The notes beneath the pieces are model-generated. The model was given only the letters and a program-made list of their open reading frames with translations. It ran no database searches and had not been told where the DNA came from. Source: Spirirestis rafaelensis WJT71-NPBG6 (GTDB taxonomy: Bacteria; Cyanobacteriota; Cyanobacteriia; Cyanobacteriales; Nostocaceae). Taken from it: a DNA stretch of 64,000 nucleotides. The stretch covers positions 62,001 through 126,000 of the forward strand of contig JAHHID010000002.1 in the NCBI GenBank assembly GCA_019359015.1, in the 5' to 3' direction. The translations under genes and the position numbers were made by a program. The number at the start of each line of letters is the position of its first letter. The stretch's first letter is position 1. Shown here one piece after another: positions 18,562 to 27,178 of the stretch.

Positions 18562-19872
18562 CTACTTATTAGCTCTGAAAACAGGTTCTTTAGTGGATGC
18601 TAATTGCTCCAGTAGTTTTATAGCAAGTGTGGAAGCATCATAATTATTAATCTCAGCTTTAAAGTTTTCTGCTCTTTGCCGATACTGGGATGAATTAAGG
18701 ATTTTCATGACAGCATCTCGAATCTGCTTAGATGTAGGTGTACTTGTTTTGAGGTCAATTCCTACCCCAGCCCATTGCACTCTGGCGCAAATTTCTGGCT
18801 TTTCTTCAGTCTGACCAGCAGTAACCATTGGTACACCAAAAGCTAATGCAATCTGCACACCGTTGAATCCACCGTTTGTTACCATGACATCTGTATAAGG
18901 CAGCAGATAAGCGTGGGGAATAAACTTTTCTAGCCTGACATTTGGTGGAATTAAATTGAGTTGCAGATTTTCTATTGGTTGTCCTCCTGTTGTCGCAACT
19001 ACTAAAACATCTTCATTTGCAAGTGCTTGAATTGTTGGGAAAATTAAATCTGTTGCTTCGGTTGCGACTGTACCTTGTGTAACATGAATAACTCTTTTGC
19101 CACATTTAAGGTCATCCCACCATGCAGGAGGGGTAAAATCTGTTGGTGCGGGAGGTAAAAATGTTCCAATGAAATGGACTTGAGGCGGCAAATCGCTGCG
19201 AGGATATTCAAAGGATGGCGTAGTGCCTTGTAAATACAAAAACGGGGATAACGCAGCAGTGAAAAAATCCTGCGATTTAGGTGGTAGCCCAACGGTGACT
19301 CGAACGCGGTCAAGATGAACCGTCACATCACGCATGATGATATTCTGCGATAGCCAATTGAGAAATGAATTTCGCGATCGCCCTAAAAGTGAATAATTCG
19401 GTTTTATTCCCAATCCAAAGGGTGCTGTATCGCAACTGGTAAATGGTAATGCTGACATCCCAAATGCTGCCCAAGGTAAACCTGTTTTCTCATGCAGCCA
19501 AGACATACCCAAAAAGAAGACATCACACAGTAAAACATCTGCTGGATATTCGCGCAGAATTTCCGTTAAGTCTTCCAGTTGTGTGACTGCCGAATCAATA
19601 AAGCCGTGCTTCAGGTAAAACTTAAACTGGGCTACTCCCTTCAACGCATCTTTTTGCTTCAACCAAGATTGAGGAATACTATTAATGTCAGTTAAATCTA
19701 TGCCTGTGCGAATCGGGATATGATGTGCGCCAGTTGCTTCTATCTTATCTTTAAATCCTTTCCCGGTATACCACCATACTTCGTGTCCGCATTCTACAAG
19801 TTTGCGGGCGATCGGTAAAGCAGGATTGACGTGTCCAGCAGCAGCAATTGTACCAATGAGAAAACGAGTCAT
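18562..19872 (-). CDS. GT1-family glycosyltransferase (UDP-glucosyl/MGT-like)
   Basis: The product is 436 aa with the two-Rossmann GT-B layout. The N-terminal acceptor domain starts TRFLIGTIAAAGHVNPALPIARKL with the GHV(N)P motif of macrolide and flavonoid glycosyltransferases; the C-terminal donor domain has HVTQGTVATEATDLIFP and VTNGGFNGVQIALAFGVPMV, which binds the nucleotide sugar. A likely role is transfer of a sugar to a small hydrophobic acceptor in the cytoplasm. The acceptor is unknown. It converges with the acyltransferase gene, which could point to glycolipid work, but no direct link is shown. Confidence 0.87.
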   Translation of the reverse strand: MTRFLIGTIAAAGHVNPALPIARKLVECGHEVWWYTGKGFKDKIEATGAHHIPIRTGIDLTDINSIPQSWLKQKDALKGVAQFKFYLKHGFIDSAVTQLEDLTEILREYPADVLLCDVFFLGMSWLHEKTGLPWAAFGMSALPFTSCDTAPFGLGIKPNYSLLGRSRNSFLNWLSQNIIMRDVTVHLDRVRVTVGLPPKSQDFFTAALSPFLYLQGTTPSFEYPRSDLPPQVHFIGTFLPPAPTDFTPPAWWDDLKCGKRVIHVTQGTVATEATDLIFPTIQALANEDVLVVATTGGQPIENLQLNLIPPNVRLEKFIPHAYLLPYTDVMVTNGGFNGVQIALAFGVPMVTAGQTEEKPEICARVQWAGVGIDLKTSTPTSKQIRDAVMKILNSSQYRQRAENFKAEINNYDASTLAIKLLEQLASTKEPVFRANK

Positions 19873-19981
19873 AATTTATGAATTAAAAATTTCTTCCATA
19901 AATATCAGCATGAAACACTAAGTTATCTATGCCAATGATACAATTCTGGCATCATTCTTAGTTTTTTTGCTTTGTGAACTC

Positions 19982-20245
19982 ATGGAAATCACAAAATTAT
20001 CCAGTGAAGGACAAGTTATTATTCCCAAGACTTTGCGGGAAGCGCATCATTGGGAAGTTGGTCAAGAACTCATCGCTATTGATATGGGTGATGGTATTCT
20101 TCTCAAACCTAAAAAACCTTTTCCAGAAACCACATTGGATGATGTAGCTGGTTGCTTAAAATATCAAGGTAAACCGCAAAGTATTGAGGATATGGATAAT
20201 GCGATACGCCAAGGAATAGAGGATTCATGGCATGGTCGCGGTTGA
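19982..20245 (+). CDS. AbrB/MazE/SpoVT-type antitoxin
   Basis: The product is 87 aa. The swapped-hairpin AbrB fold is visible at the N-terminus: MEITKLSSEGQVIIPKTLRE, then WEVGQELIAID and GILLKP. Such proteins repress their own operon and neutralise a PIN toxin. ATG 19982 is chosen over an upstream TTG at 19967 because homologous starts begin MEITKLS. It overlaps the following PIN gene by 14 bp, a standard toxin-antitoxin layout. Since the toxin frame is broken, the antitoxin may now be orphaned. Confidence 0.88.
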   Translation: MEITKLSSEGQVIIPKTLREAHHWEVGQELIAIDMGDGILLKPKKPFPETTLDDVAGCLKYQGKPQSIEDMDNAIRQGIEDSWHGRG

Positions 20246-20622
20246 TACTAATATTGTTGTACGACTGTTAACCCAAGATGATGAATTACAGTTCCTTTTA
20301 TAGTAGAGAAATTTTCAAGACATACGATGTATTTATCCCAGATACTGTAATACTGGAAACTGAATGGGTGCTGCGATTTGCATACAAGTTTAAACCAACC
20401 GAAATTTGTGAAGCTTTCAAAAGGCTTTTTGGGTTGCCAAATGTTTATCTTGCCAATGAAAGCTTAATTGTTCAAGTGCTTAAATGGCATGAGACTGGCT
20501 TAGATTTTGCGGATGCTTTTCATTTAGCCCATAGCCAGCATTATTCAGAATTTTATACATTTGACGATAAGTTTGTGAAAAAAGCATATGGGCTAACGAA
20601 CTGTGAGGTTAAAAAGCCGTAG
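20232..20622 (+). pseudogene. PIN-domain (VapC-like) toxin, frameshifted
   Basis: The N-terminus (MVAVDTNIVVRLLTQDDELQ) is a classic PIN start with the first catalytic Asp, but this frame stops at TAG 20301-20303. The rest (YSREIFKTYDVFIPDT, ETEWVLRF, DFADAFHLA, FYTFDDKF) continues in the +1 frame to 20622. Removing one T from the TTTT run at 20296-20299 restores a continuous protein of about 129 aa with all the PIN acidic residues. PIN toxins cut RNA. The homopolymer position means a sequencing or assembly error is as likely as true decay. Confidence 0.85.
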
Positions 20623-20689
20623 TGCGATCGCATGATTGAAGTTATTCGATAACTGACAACAATTAGCCAAAAATAACTTTTTCATACCT

Positions 20690-20735
20690 GCAAAGAAACC
20701 GCTAAGAATCTTCATGTTCTTCACGGTTTCTTTGC
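20690..20735. terminator. Hairpin between convergent genes
   Basis: GCAAAGAAACCG (20690-20701) pairs exactly with CGGTTTCTTTGC (20724-20735) across a 22-base loop. It lies between the convergent PIN and phoD genes and could act as a terminator, although no long T-run follows. Confidence 0.45.
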
Positions 20736-20761
20736 GTCTACCCTACCGAAAGCCGCGCTTT

Positions 20762-22351
20762 TTATTTTTCTGGCGGCAAATCTAGACTGTAGAGAGTTTC
20801 GCCATCTAAGTTAAGCAAAGCTACTGTCATCACTTCTGTATTGCTGTCAATTTTGACTGTGCCAAAGAATTGCAAACCATCACTTGGAGGTCGATTTGGT
20901 TTCAAATCTGGAGGTATACTGAGAAACTTCACTTCTGGACCAAAGGTATTGTCGAGTTTGTTGGGTCCAAATGTGCCAGAGTTGAGAGGACCTGCAACGA
21001 ACTCCCAGAAGGGTTTAAAGTCTTGAAACTGTGCTTTGTTGGGGTCGTAATAATGAGCTGCTGCATAATGTACGTCTGCGGTTAACCAGACGACATTCTT
21101 AATATTGTTTCGGTTGATGAGCTGTAGTAAATCGGCAATTTCTAGTTCCCGTCCTAATGCGGGACCATCTCCGTTAGCGAGGTTTTCAAAGTTAGTCGAA
21201 CCATCTGGAACTACCAGTCCAATAGGCATATCACTGGCAATAACTTTCCACGTTGCTGTTGATTTTCGCAATTGGTTTTTCAACCAACGCACCTGTGTAT
21301 TACCTAAAAATGCCGTTTCTTCACTTTGTTCTGTTTGACGATTAGTTGTGTTTGGTCCCCGGTAGCTGCGCTCATCCAGCATGAAAATTTCTAGTGATTG
21401 ACCATAGTTAAAAGAGCGATAAATTCTAGTTGGGTCGTTATTATCTAACCGAATGGGTAAATATTCTAAAAACGCTTGATTTCCCCGCTCTGCTAGTAAG
21501 GAAACGTCCTTGACTGTGTAGCGATTATCGTCTAGTATCTCGCCAGGATACCAGTTGTTTGTTATCTCGTGGTCGTCCCATTGCGCTAATATAGGAACTT
21601 GGGCATTGAACCGACGGACATTTTCATCTAATAAATTGTAAATGTAGTTACCGCGATATTCTGTTAAGGTTTCGGCAACTTTTGATTTTTCGGGTGTGGT
21701 AATGTTTTTCCAAATAGTTCCGTCATCAAGCTTTACTTCTGATTGAATCGGACCGTCGGCATAAATATTGTCGCCAGAATGAATGAAAAAGTCTGGATTG
21801 AGTTTGCGGATGCTTTCGTAAATTTTCATTCCCCCAAAGTCAGGATTAATACCCCATCCTTGACCCGCAGTGTCTCCCGACCAAGCAAAGAATATATCTC
21901 GACGATGATATGCAGGGGGAGTTCGGAAAGTACCAGCAACGGGGACGCTATACTTCCTTTTATCAGCTAAATCTTGAAAAATAACTCGGTAGAATATCTG
22001 CTGCTGTGATGGCAGATTTCTCAGATAAACTCGTGCTGTGTAGTCGCTGACATCTATTGCGTTTGCACCTTTGACACGCTGCACGTTACGGAAAGATTCA
22101 TCAAGAGAATATTCTACTATCATTTGCGCTGGGCGATCGCTGCGACTCCAAATGACAGCTCTATTGCCGTCAATGTCACCACTAGCCACACCATAAGGTA
22201 TGCCAGGACGCTCTTTGTCTGATGTGATGATACCAGGTGCTTGAGCGAAACCTGATTTTGCTAAAAAATTTGTGGCAATTATTCCACCACTGGTCATAGC
22301 TGAAGTTAGCAAAAACTGGCGACGGTTTAGCTTGAGTGGATTGGATTTCAT
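20762..22351 (-). CDS. phoD: PhoD-family alkaline phosphatase/phosphodiesterase, Tat-exported
   Basis: The product is 529 aa. The N-terminus NRRQFLLTSAMTSGG is a twin-arginine signal, so it is exported folded to the periplasm. PhoD metal-binding motifs are seen in order: FAWSGDTAG, HSGDNIYADGP, WDDHEITNNW, FMLDERSYRG and WLTADVHYAAAH. The family binds Fe and Ca and releases phosphate from mono- and diesters under phosphate limitation. An N-terminal PhoD_N beta domain spans about 40-145. No clear Pho box was picked out upstream, where a family A MITE-like element lies at 22486-22584. Confidence 0.95.
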   Translation of the reverse strand: MKSNPLKLNRRQFLLTSAMTSGGIIATNFLAKSGFAQAPGIITSDKERPGIPYGVASGDIDGNRAVIWSRSDRPAQMIVEYSLDESFRNVQRVKGANAIDVSDYTARVYLRNLPSQQQIFYRVIFQDLADKRKYSVPVAGTFRTPPAYHRRDIFFAWSGDTAGQGWGINPDFGGMKIYESIRKLNPDFFIHSGDNIYADGPIQSEVKLDDGTIWKNITTPEKSKVAETLTEYRGNYIYNLLDENVRRFNAQVPILAQWDDHEITNNWYPGEILDDNRYTVKDVSLLAERGNQAFLEYLPIRLDNNDPTRIYRSFNYGQSLEIFMLDERSYRGPNTTNRQTEQSEETAFLGNTQVRWLKNQLRKSTATWKVIASDMPIGLVVPDGSTNFENLANGDGPALGRELEIADLLQLINRNNIKNVVWLTADVHYAAAHYYDPNKAQFQDFKPFWEFVAGPLNSGTFGPNKLDNTFGPEVKFLSIPPDLKPNRPPSDGLQFFGTVKIDSNTEVMTVALLNLDGETLYSLDLPPEK

Positions 22352-22840
22352 AAAATTTAATAACCGTAGTTAAAATGCTACACGGACTTTCATAAACCGA
22401 ACCACAACGAACCACGAAACTGCCCTATGGAAATCCCAAAGGGTAGATACCAAGAAATTTAATTAATTTTCGTTTATTGCTGATTTACAGCGGATTTAAA
22501 GTTGATGAAGTACACACCGATTATCTAAAAGCCAAGTATAAAGCCTGTTTTTCTTTAGAATTCTGGCTCCTGAATTCTGCTGTAAATAGCAATCCCATCA
22601 AAAAAATGACTATCTTTACTAACACCTAGAACAATACTAACGGTGCGTTAATTTGTCAAGAATATCAGCAATTCATATTGACATCAATACAATCGCTTCC
22701 TGTTCATGGTAACAGTTTTAATCTGATAAATAACTAACCTTTTCTTAACCTTTATTTTTTCTAAACTTAACCTCAAGGCTTTAGAAATTAAATGTATTTA
22801 AATTTGAATTATTAATTAGTAACTACTTTATCCCCTATTT
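22352..22840. other. 489-bp spacer with family A MITE-like element
   Basis: No gene is seen. The region carries the phoD promoter side and the MITE-like element at 22486-22584; the rest is AT-rich sequence. Confidence 0.5.
22486..22584. mobile_element. MITE-like element, family A copy 2
   Basis: A 99-bp relative of 5553-5660 in the same orientation, sharing the interior GTTGATGAAGTACACACCGA and both ends (TACAGCGG and CTGCTGTA). The two copies differ by scattered substitutions and small indels in the right half. Confidence 0.65.
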
Positions 22841-23611
22841 TTACCAAGGTAATCGGCTACCATCCCAGGAAAAAAACTGCCCGCTATCTTCTTGTTTAAG
22901 CTGTTCAATAACTACTAGTAATTGGCTAACAGTTCGCTCTACTGAGAATAATTTTTCCGCAGGTACATTCCTCTGAAATGGACGAGAAAGCTGTGTATCG
23001 GTTGTACCTGGGTGTAATGTCACTACTATAGTTTTCGGGCTGTTTCTACCATACTCAATCGCCACCGTTCGCATAAACATATTGAGTGCAGCCTTGGATG
23101 CTCGATAGCCATACCACCCACCAAGTTGGTTATCACCAATACTACCAACTTTAGCAGAAATATTCGCAAAAATGCTGCGTTCTTGATGACGAAATAGCGG
23201 TAATAAATGTTTAGCAAGTAGCACAGAACCAATACTATTAACTTGGAAGTAGCGCAGCAAATTATCTGGATTTATTTGTCTTAAGCTTTTTTCTGGTTGT
23301 ATAGTTTCATCATGCAGCAATCCTACGCAATTGATAACAAAGTTGAGTTTATTAACTTCTGATCGGATTTTTTGAGCAGCTTCACTAATTTGCGATTCGT
23401 CGGTAATATCTATTTGTAAACAAGTTAGTTTTTCAGCGTTTTCGCTTTCAAAAGTGATTAATTCTGAGGCAGATTCTCTTTGGCGATAACTTGCATAAAT
23501 TTTGGCTATTCTGTCATCTTGCAGGAATTTTTGTACAAAACCTAAACCAATACCTTGACTGGCTCCTACAATTAACACGTTAGCATCGGTAATTTGATTG
23601 AGAAAAGACAT
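22841..23611 (-). CDS. SDR-family NAD(P)-dependent oxidoreductase
   Basis: The product is 256 aa. The Rossmann motif GASQGIGLGFV is at residue 17, and NCVGLLHDE takes the place of the NNAG block. The catalytic YxxxK appears as YGYRASK, with an upstream Ser in ANISAKVGSIGD. The overall form resembles the C-factor (CsgA)-like SDR subgroup. The substrate is unknown. It lies just upstream of a palindromic repeat (23630-23686) in the same direction as mnmE. Confidence 0.9.
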   Translation of the reverse strand: MSFLNQITDANVLIVGASQGIGLGFVQKFLQDDRIAKIYASYRQRESASELITFESENAEKLTCLQIDITDESQISEAAQKIRSEVNKLNFVINCVGLLHDETIQPEKSLRQINPDNLLRYFQVNSIGSVLLAKHLLPLFRHQERSIFANISAKVGSIGDNQLGGWYGYRASKAALNMFMRTVAIEYGRNSPKTIVVTLHPGTTDTQLSRPFQRNVPAEKLFSVERTVSQLLVVIEQLKQEDSGQFFSWDGSRLPW

Positions 23612-23629
23612 TAAGTTAAAATAGTATTC

Positions 23630-23686
23630 GTAGTGAGGACTAAAGTCCTCTTATTATACTCGGAGGACAACTAAAGTCATCACTAC
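23630..23686. repeat. GTAGTGA-type double-hairpin repeat, copy 1
   Basis: Outer inverted ends GTAGTGA / TCACTAC flank two small hairpins (GAGGACT AAAGTCCTC type). Related copies lie at 50434-50487 and 58454-58501. This copy overlaps the stop codon of mnmE. Confidence 0.6.
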
Positions 23687-25071
23687 TTACCAATGCAAAA
23701 TTTATGAAAAATCCGGTCGAGAACTGATTCTGTCACTTCCTCACCTGTGATTTCTCCTAATGCATAAATGGCACTGCGTAAATCAATTGTCCAAAAATCA
23801 AAAGGTAATTCTTGGGCAATTGTTGCTTGTACTTGTTCTAAAGATATTTTTGCTCTTGTTAACGCTGCTGCTTGCCTTTGATTTATTGCCAAATCCATAT
23901 CAGCCGCTTGGAGTTTTCCGGATTGAACTATCTCTAAAATAGCTTTTTCTAAAGGATCAATTCCTTGGTTGTTTGCGGCTGCGGTTTTAACAACTTGACT
24001 TATATTTTTCGGATATTCAAGAGATGCAATATGGTGCGTTTCTACAAGGTCGATTTTATTGAGAACCAAAATTAACGGACGGTGTTGTACTTGGAAATAA
24101 ATTTCCGCATCGCTTTTCGTCCAACCTGCGGATGCGTCAATGGTTAGCAATACTAAATCGGCTGCACTTGCAGCACGACGCGATCGCTCGACGCCAATCT
24201 TCTCTACTTGGTCAACCGTATCGCGAATACCAGCCGTATCCAGCACTTGCACGGGTATTCCACCGACAACTAACTGCGATTCGACTACATCGCGGGTGGT
24301 TCCGGGTAAATCGGTAACAATAGCGCGATCGCTTTGGCTCCATGCATTCAACAAGCTCGATTTTCCGACGTTCGGACGCCCGACAATCGCCACTTTTAAA
24401 CCAGTGCGTAACAGTTCGCCTTTATCTGATGTTGCTAATAGCTTAATTATTTCTGCGGTAATTCTCTCAATTTCTGATATGATTGCTTTATCATCCAGCG
24501 GAGGTAAGTCTTCCTCAAAGTCGATGCGAGCTTCGATTTCCGCTAAAATATCCAAGCAGTTAGCGCGTAACTGACGGATGGGATGAGCTAATTTCCCCTG
24601 CAAACCAGCTAATGCTGCTTGTGCTGCTTGGGGCGATTTTGCACCCACCAAATCAGCAATACTCTCAGCTTGAGTTAAATCTAATCGCCCATTCAAAAAG
24701 GCGCGAAGGGTAAATTCTCCGGGTTGAGCCAGTCTTGCACCACTTTCCAAACACAACTGCAACACTTGCTGCACGGCGATAATTCCCCCGTGGCAATGAA
24801 ATTCTACCACATCTTCACGAGTGTAGGAACGGGGTGCGATCATTATCAGCAAGAGTGCTTCATCGACCAGTGCTGCGGAAAGCGGATGGCGAATGTAACC
24901 GTAGAGAATGCGGTGAGATTCCCAAACTTGACAGCCAGGTGCGTGAAAAAGAGTTTGGGCGATTTGCAAAGCTTCTGAACCAGATAAGCGCACAATTCCT
25001 ACACTACCCTGTTGTGGAACAACAGCAGTAGCGATCGCAGCGATGGTGCCAATTGTAGCAAATTCCGACAT
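23683..25071 (-). CDS. mnmE: tRNA uridine-5-carboxymethylaminomethyl(34) synthesis GTPase MnmE
   Basis: The product is 462 aa, the normal family length. An N-terminal formyl-THF-binding domain ([22 protein letters not shown]) precedes a helical domain that holds a G domain with P-loop [14 protein letters not shown], the DLPGTTRD and DTAGIRDT switches and NKID. The C-terminal CIGK carries the conserved Cys. With MnmG it modifies the wobble uridine of several tRNAs. The gene appears single; its stop codon lies inside the GTAGTGA-type palindromic repeat. Confidence 0.97.
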   Translation of the reverse strand: MSEFATIGTIAAIATAVVPQQGSVGIVRLSGSEALQIAQTLFHAPGCQVWESHRILYGYIRHPLSAALVDEALLLIMIAPRSYTREDVVEFHCHGGIIAVQQVLQLCLESGARLAQPGEFTLRAFLNGRLDLTQAESIADLVGAKSPQAAQAALAGLQGKLAHPIRQLRANCLDILAEIEARIDFEEDLPPLDDKAIISEIERITAEIIKLLATSDKGELLRTGLKVAIVGRPNVGKSSLLNAWSQSDRAIVTDLPGTTRDVVESQLVVGGIPVQVLDTAGIRDTVDQVEKIGVERSRRAASAADLVLLTIDASAGWTKSDAEIYFQVQHRPLILVLNKIDLVETHHIASLEYPKNISQVVKTAAANNQGIDPLEKAILEIVQSGKLQAADMDLAINQRQAAALTRAKISLEQVQATIAQELPFDFWTIDLRSAIYALGEITGEEVTESVLDRIFHKFCIGK

Positions 25072-25309
25072 GAGCGCTTTTTCAACTAAGATATTTCATC
25101 TATTAGCTAGCGTAGCAAGAGAGCGATCGCTACTTGGGTTAGATATACCATATAGGCATTTGGGCTGATGAGGTGGCGAATTGACAAGGTAAAATTTATC
25201 TTGAGGCTAATAACTGTTTAACAAACACGTTTGCAGAGAGTGAGAAGTTAGGAGTGTAGAGTAAAAACTATAACTCATAACTCATAATTTTGAGATAAAG
25301 GAGTTGACT

Positions 25310-25510
25310 GTGGAGCAGAAGATTAATTGCGCTGAAGCCTGTGTTAACGGGTGCGTTTTGGGTGATAAATGCCCTAATTTAGAGTTTAAAGAAGCGACAT
25401 CACAATTTATTGGCGAGACTTCTTTAGATAAAATGTTGGAGATAGCGGAAGCTGCACGACTCAAAAAACTTACAGAACCTCCAAAATGGATTTTGCCTGA
25501 AGATATCTAA
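25310..25510 (+). CDS. Small Cys-rich conserved cyanobacterial protein, 66 aa
   Basis: Four Cys within 16 residues (C-x3-C-x3-C-x5-C in NCAEACVNGCVLGDKC) precede a helical C-terminal half that ends in PPKWILPEDI. The Cys pattern suggests metal or Fe-S binding, or a redox role; no named family is recognised, though similar short proteins seem widespread in cyanobacteria. GTG 25310 is preferred because AAGGAG at 25298-25303 is well spaced from it, whereas TTG 25304 would touch the ribosome site. It overlaps the convergent membrane-protein gene by 4 bp. Confidence 0.7.
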   Translation: MEQKINCAEACVNGCVLGDKCPNLEFKEATSQFIGETSLDKMLEIAEAARLKKLTEPPKWILPEDI

Positions 25511-26046
25511 ATTTCGTCTAATTTTAGATCGTCAATGTAAAGTAGGAAGAAGCCAGTTGAGATGGTCAGTAGCGATCGCCAGAATGGTGGTATAGGGATG
25601 TCCCATATCAAACCCCACGTACCGCACCAGCAAAGGATGATTGCAAAAAGGGTGTAGACAGTCATCAAGTTGGGATACCGAGTCTTGAGGTGGTAGAAAA
25701 CCCTTTTCCTGAGACTCCTTGACTGAGGATTTTTGACGGGTGGGGTTTTCTTCATTAAGACCAGTTCTTGGAGAGATTTGTCATCAATGAAAAGCATTAA
25801 AAGACCCATCAACAATATAGAAAAATGGCGAATGGGTATCCATAACGATATCTCACTAGCCGGAGCCATCAGATCCTTTCCTTGTGCCCAAGTGTCTGCA
25901 AGATACCAAGTACCACTCCAGATGAACAGCGTATTGGTCATCAAATAAATGGCGTACAAATTGGGGTATTTGCGTTTTAGCGTAGAGAAAAACTGCTTGA
26001 ACTTACTGTGGACAATTTTTTCGGGCTTTGAGGTAGGAGGACTCAT
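25507..26046 (-). CDS. Hypothetical membrane protein with internal duplication
   Basis: The product is 179 aa from ATG 26046 (192 aa if ATG 26085 is used). Two similar halves are visible, each with a basic lead (KRKYPNLYAIY and KTRYPNLMTVY), a hydrophobic segment ending GTWYL or GTWGL, and a second segment ending LFIDDKSLQEL or LYIDDLKLDEI. This gives about four membrane spans. No known family is recognised. It converges on the small Cys-rich gene with a 4-bp overlap. Confidence 0.65.
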   Translation of the reverse strand: MSPPTSKPEKIVHSKFKQFFSTLKRKYPNLYAIYLMTNTLFIWSGTWYLADTWAQGKDLMAPASEISLWIPIRHFSILLMGLLMLFIDDKSLQELVLMKKTPPVKNPQSRSLRKRVFYHLKTRYPNLMTVYTLFAIILCWCGTWGLIWDIPIPPFWRSLLTISTGFFLLYIDDLKLDEI

Positions 26047-26085
26047 GGGGTATCCAGATTCTTGCCAAGGTTTAGTTAAGCACAA

Positions 26086-26416
26086 AAACCCCTTTGACTG
26101 TCGTACCCAAGACGGTTTGTAGTTACTTTTCCGGCTAGAACCCAGAAGGCTTTAAAGTTCCTACAAAGCAGCATCAGGCAAGATTGCATTTTATTGCGGA
26201 TTTCTTGCTGAATTTCAAGTCTGAATCCACACCATTAAAGTCTCAAGTTGTAAAAGTTGCAAGTGAGGAGTTAACAATTACAACAGATAACTCCTCACTT
26301 GAGTAAGTTTAGTTAGTAATCAGGATAGATTTTAAGTTTTGTCAATTAATGTTCAGCGAACTTGAATAACTATGATTAATATGCTAATCATTAGTATCAT
26401 AAAGTGATACTATATA
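26086..26416. other. 331-bp spacer upstream of hicAB
   Basis: No gene is seen. The right end holds two adjacent inverted repeats (26372-26412) directly in front of hicA; a short inverted pair around 26266-26300 (CTCCTCACTTG copies) is also present. Confidence 0.5.
26372..26412. promoter_or_regulatory. Two adjacent inverted repeats, putative HicB operator
   Basis: ATGATTA-N6-TAATCAT (26372-26391) is followed at once by TAGTATCA-N5-TGATACTA (26392-26412), ending 4 bp before the hicA start. Position and symmetry fit autoregulation by the RHH-type HicB antitoxin; this is inference. Confidence 0.5.
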
Positions 26417-26686
26417 ATGGGACTTAACAGTAAACACCAAAAAACGCTCAATGCTATTTTTGAGAACCCTGTCAAATCTAATATTTCTTGGAATGATGTT
26501 GAGACTATGCTAATTGCTCTTGGTGCAGAAGTATCAGAGGGTGCAGGGTCAAGAGTAAAAGTAGCTCTTAACGAAATAAGAGCGGTTTTTCACAGACCAC
26601 ATCCAGAGAAAGAAACAGATAAAGGTGCGATTAAATCGGTACGCCGTTTTTTGACAGAAGCAGGAGTGACAAATGATGAATTATAA
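26417..26686 (+). CDS. hicA: HicA-family toxin (mRNA interferase)
   Basis: The product is 89 aa. The dsRBD-like HicA fold is visible: WNDVETMLIALGAEVSEGAGSRVKV with the GSRV strand, then RAVFHRPHPEKETDKGAIKSVRRFL. HicA toxins cleave mRNA and are held inactive by HicB. The catalytic His usually found in the G-S/H-xx-x region is replaced here by the GSR form, as in the HicA subgroup with the HRPHPEKET motif. The gene is first in the operon and overlaps hicB by 14 bp. Confidence 0.92.
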   Translation: MGLNSKHQKTLNAIFENPVKSNISWNDVETMLIALGAEVSEGAGSRVKVALNEIRAVFHRPHPEKETDKGAIKSVRRFLTEAGVTNDEL

Positions 26687-26990
26687 AGGTTATGAAGCAG
26701 TTGTAGAATTTGATGAAGACGCAGAAATTTTTCATGGTGAAGTAATTAATCTTAGAGATGTGATAACTTTTCAAGGCGAGACTGTAAGAGAATTGAAACA
26801 AGCATTTCGTGATTCAGTGGATGTTTATTTGGATTTTTGTAAAGAACGTGGTGAGGAAGCTGAAAAACCATTTTCAGGTAAGTTTGTAGTCAGAATTAAT
26901 CCGAGCTTACATAAAGAAATTTCAATCAAAGCAAAGAAAGAGGGACAAAGTTTAAATGCTTGGATAGAAAAACGCTTGTGTGAAGCTTAA
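26673..26990 (+). CDS. hicB: HicB-family antitoxin
   Basis: The product is 105 aa. The degraded RNase H-like HicB domain (YKGYEAVVEFDEDAEIFHGEVINLRDVITFQG) is followed by a C-terminal ribbon-helix-helix segment (GKFVVRINPSLHKEISIKAKKEG) for DNA binding. It neutralises HicA and probably represses the operon through the inverted repeats at 26372-26412. ATG 26673 or ATG 26676 could be the start; both overlap the end of hicA. Confidence 0.92.
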   Translation: MMNYKGYEAVVEFDEDAEIFHGEVINLRDVITFQGETVRELKQAFRDSVDVYLDFCKERGEEAEKPFSGKFVVRINPSLHKEISIKAKKEGQSLNAWIEKRLCEA

Positions 26991-27178
26991 GGATTAATTT
27001 TTTATATTCAACATAAGAAAATACACTGTTGAATGAAAAAGCCGTTATTATGGCGGGTTCTATCGTTTTTAGTTATGATAAGTGCGATTCTACATAACTA
27101 TTTCTTGGCGATCTCCTTTGCGAAAAACTTTTTGGTTTACTGAATATAGCTTCAAAGGCGCACTCACCATTCATATCA

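Noticed and set aside
24140-24574. 144-aa frame antisense to mnmE
   Set aside because: Lies fully inside the mnmE G-domain coding sequence; composition is typical of a shadow frame.
27033-27143. 36-aa plus-strand frame with a hydrophobic centre
   Set aside because: Looks like a signal-peptide-like start, but no ribosome site and no known family; too weak to list as a gene.
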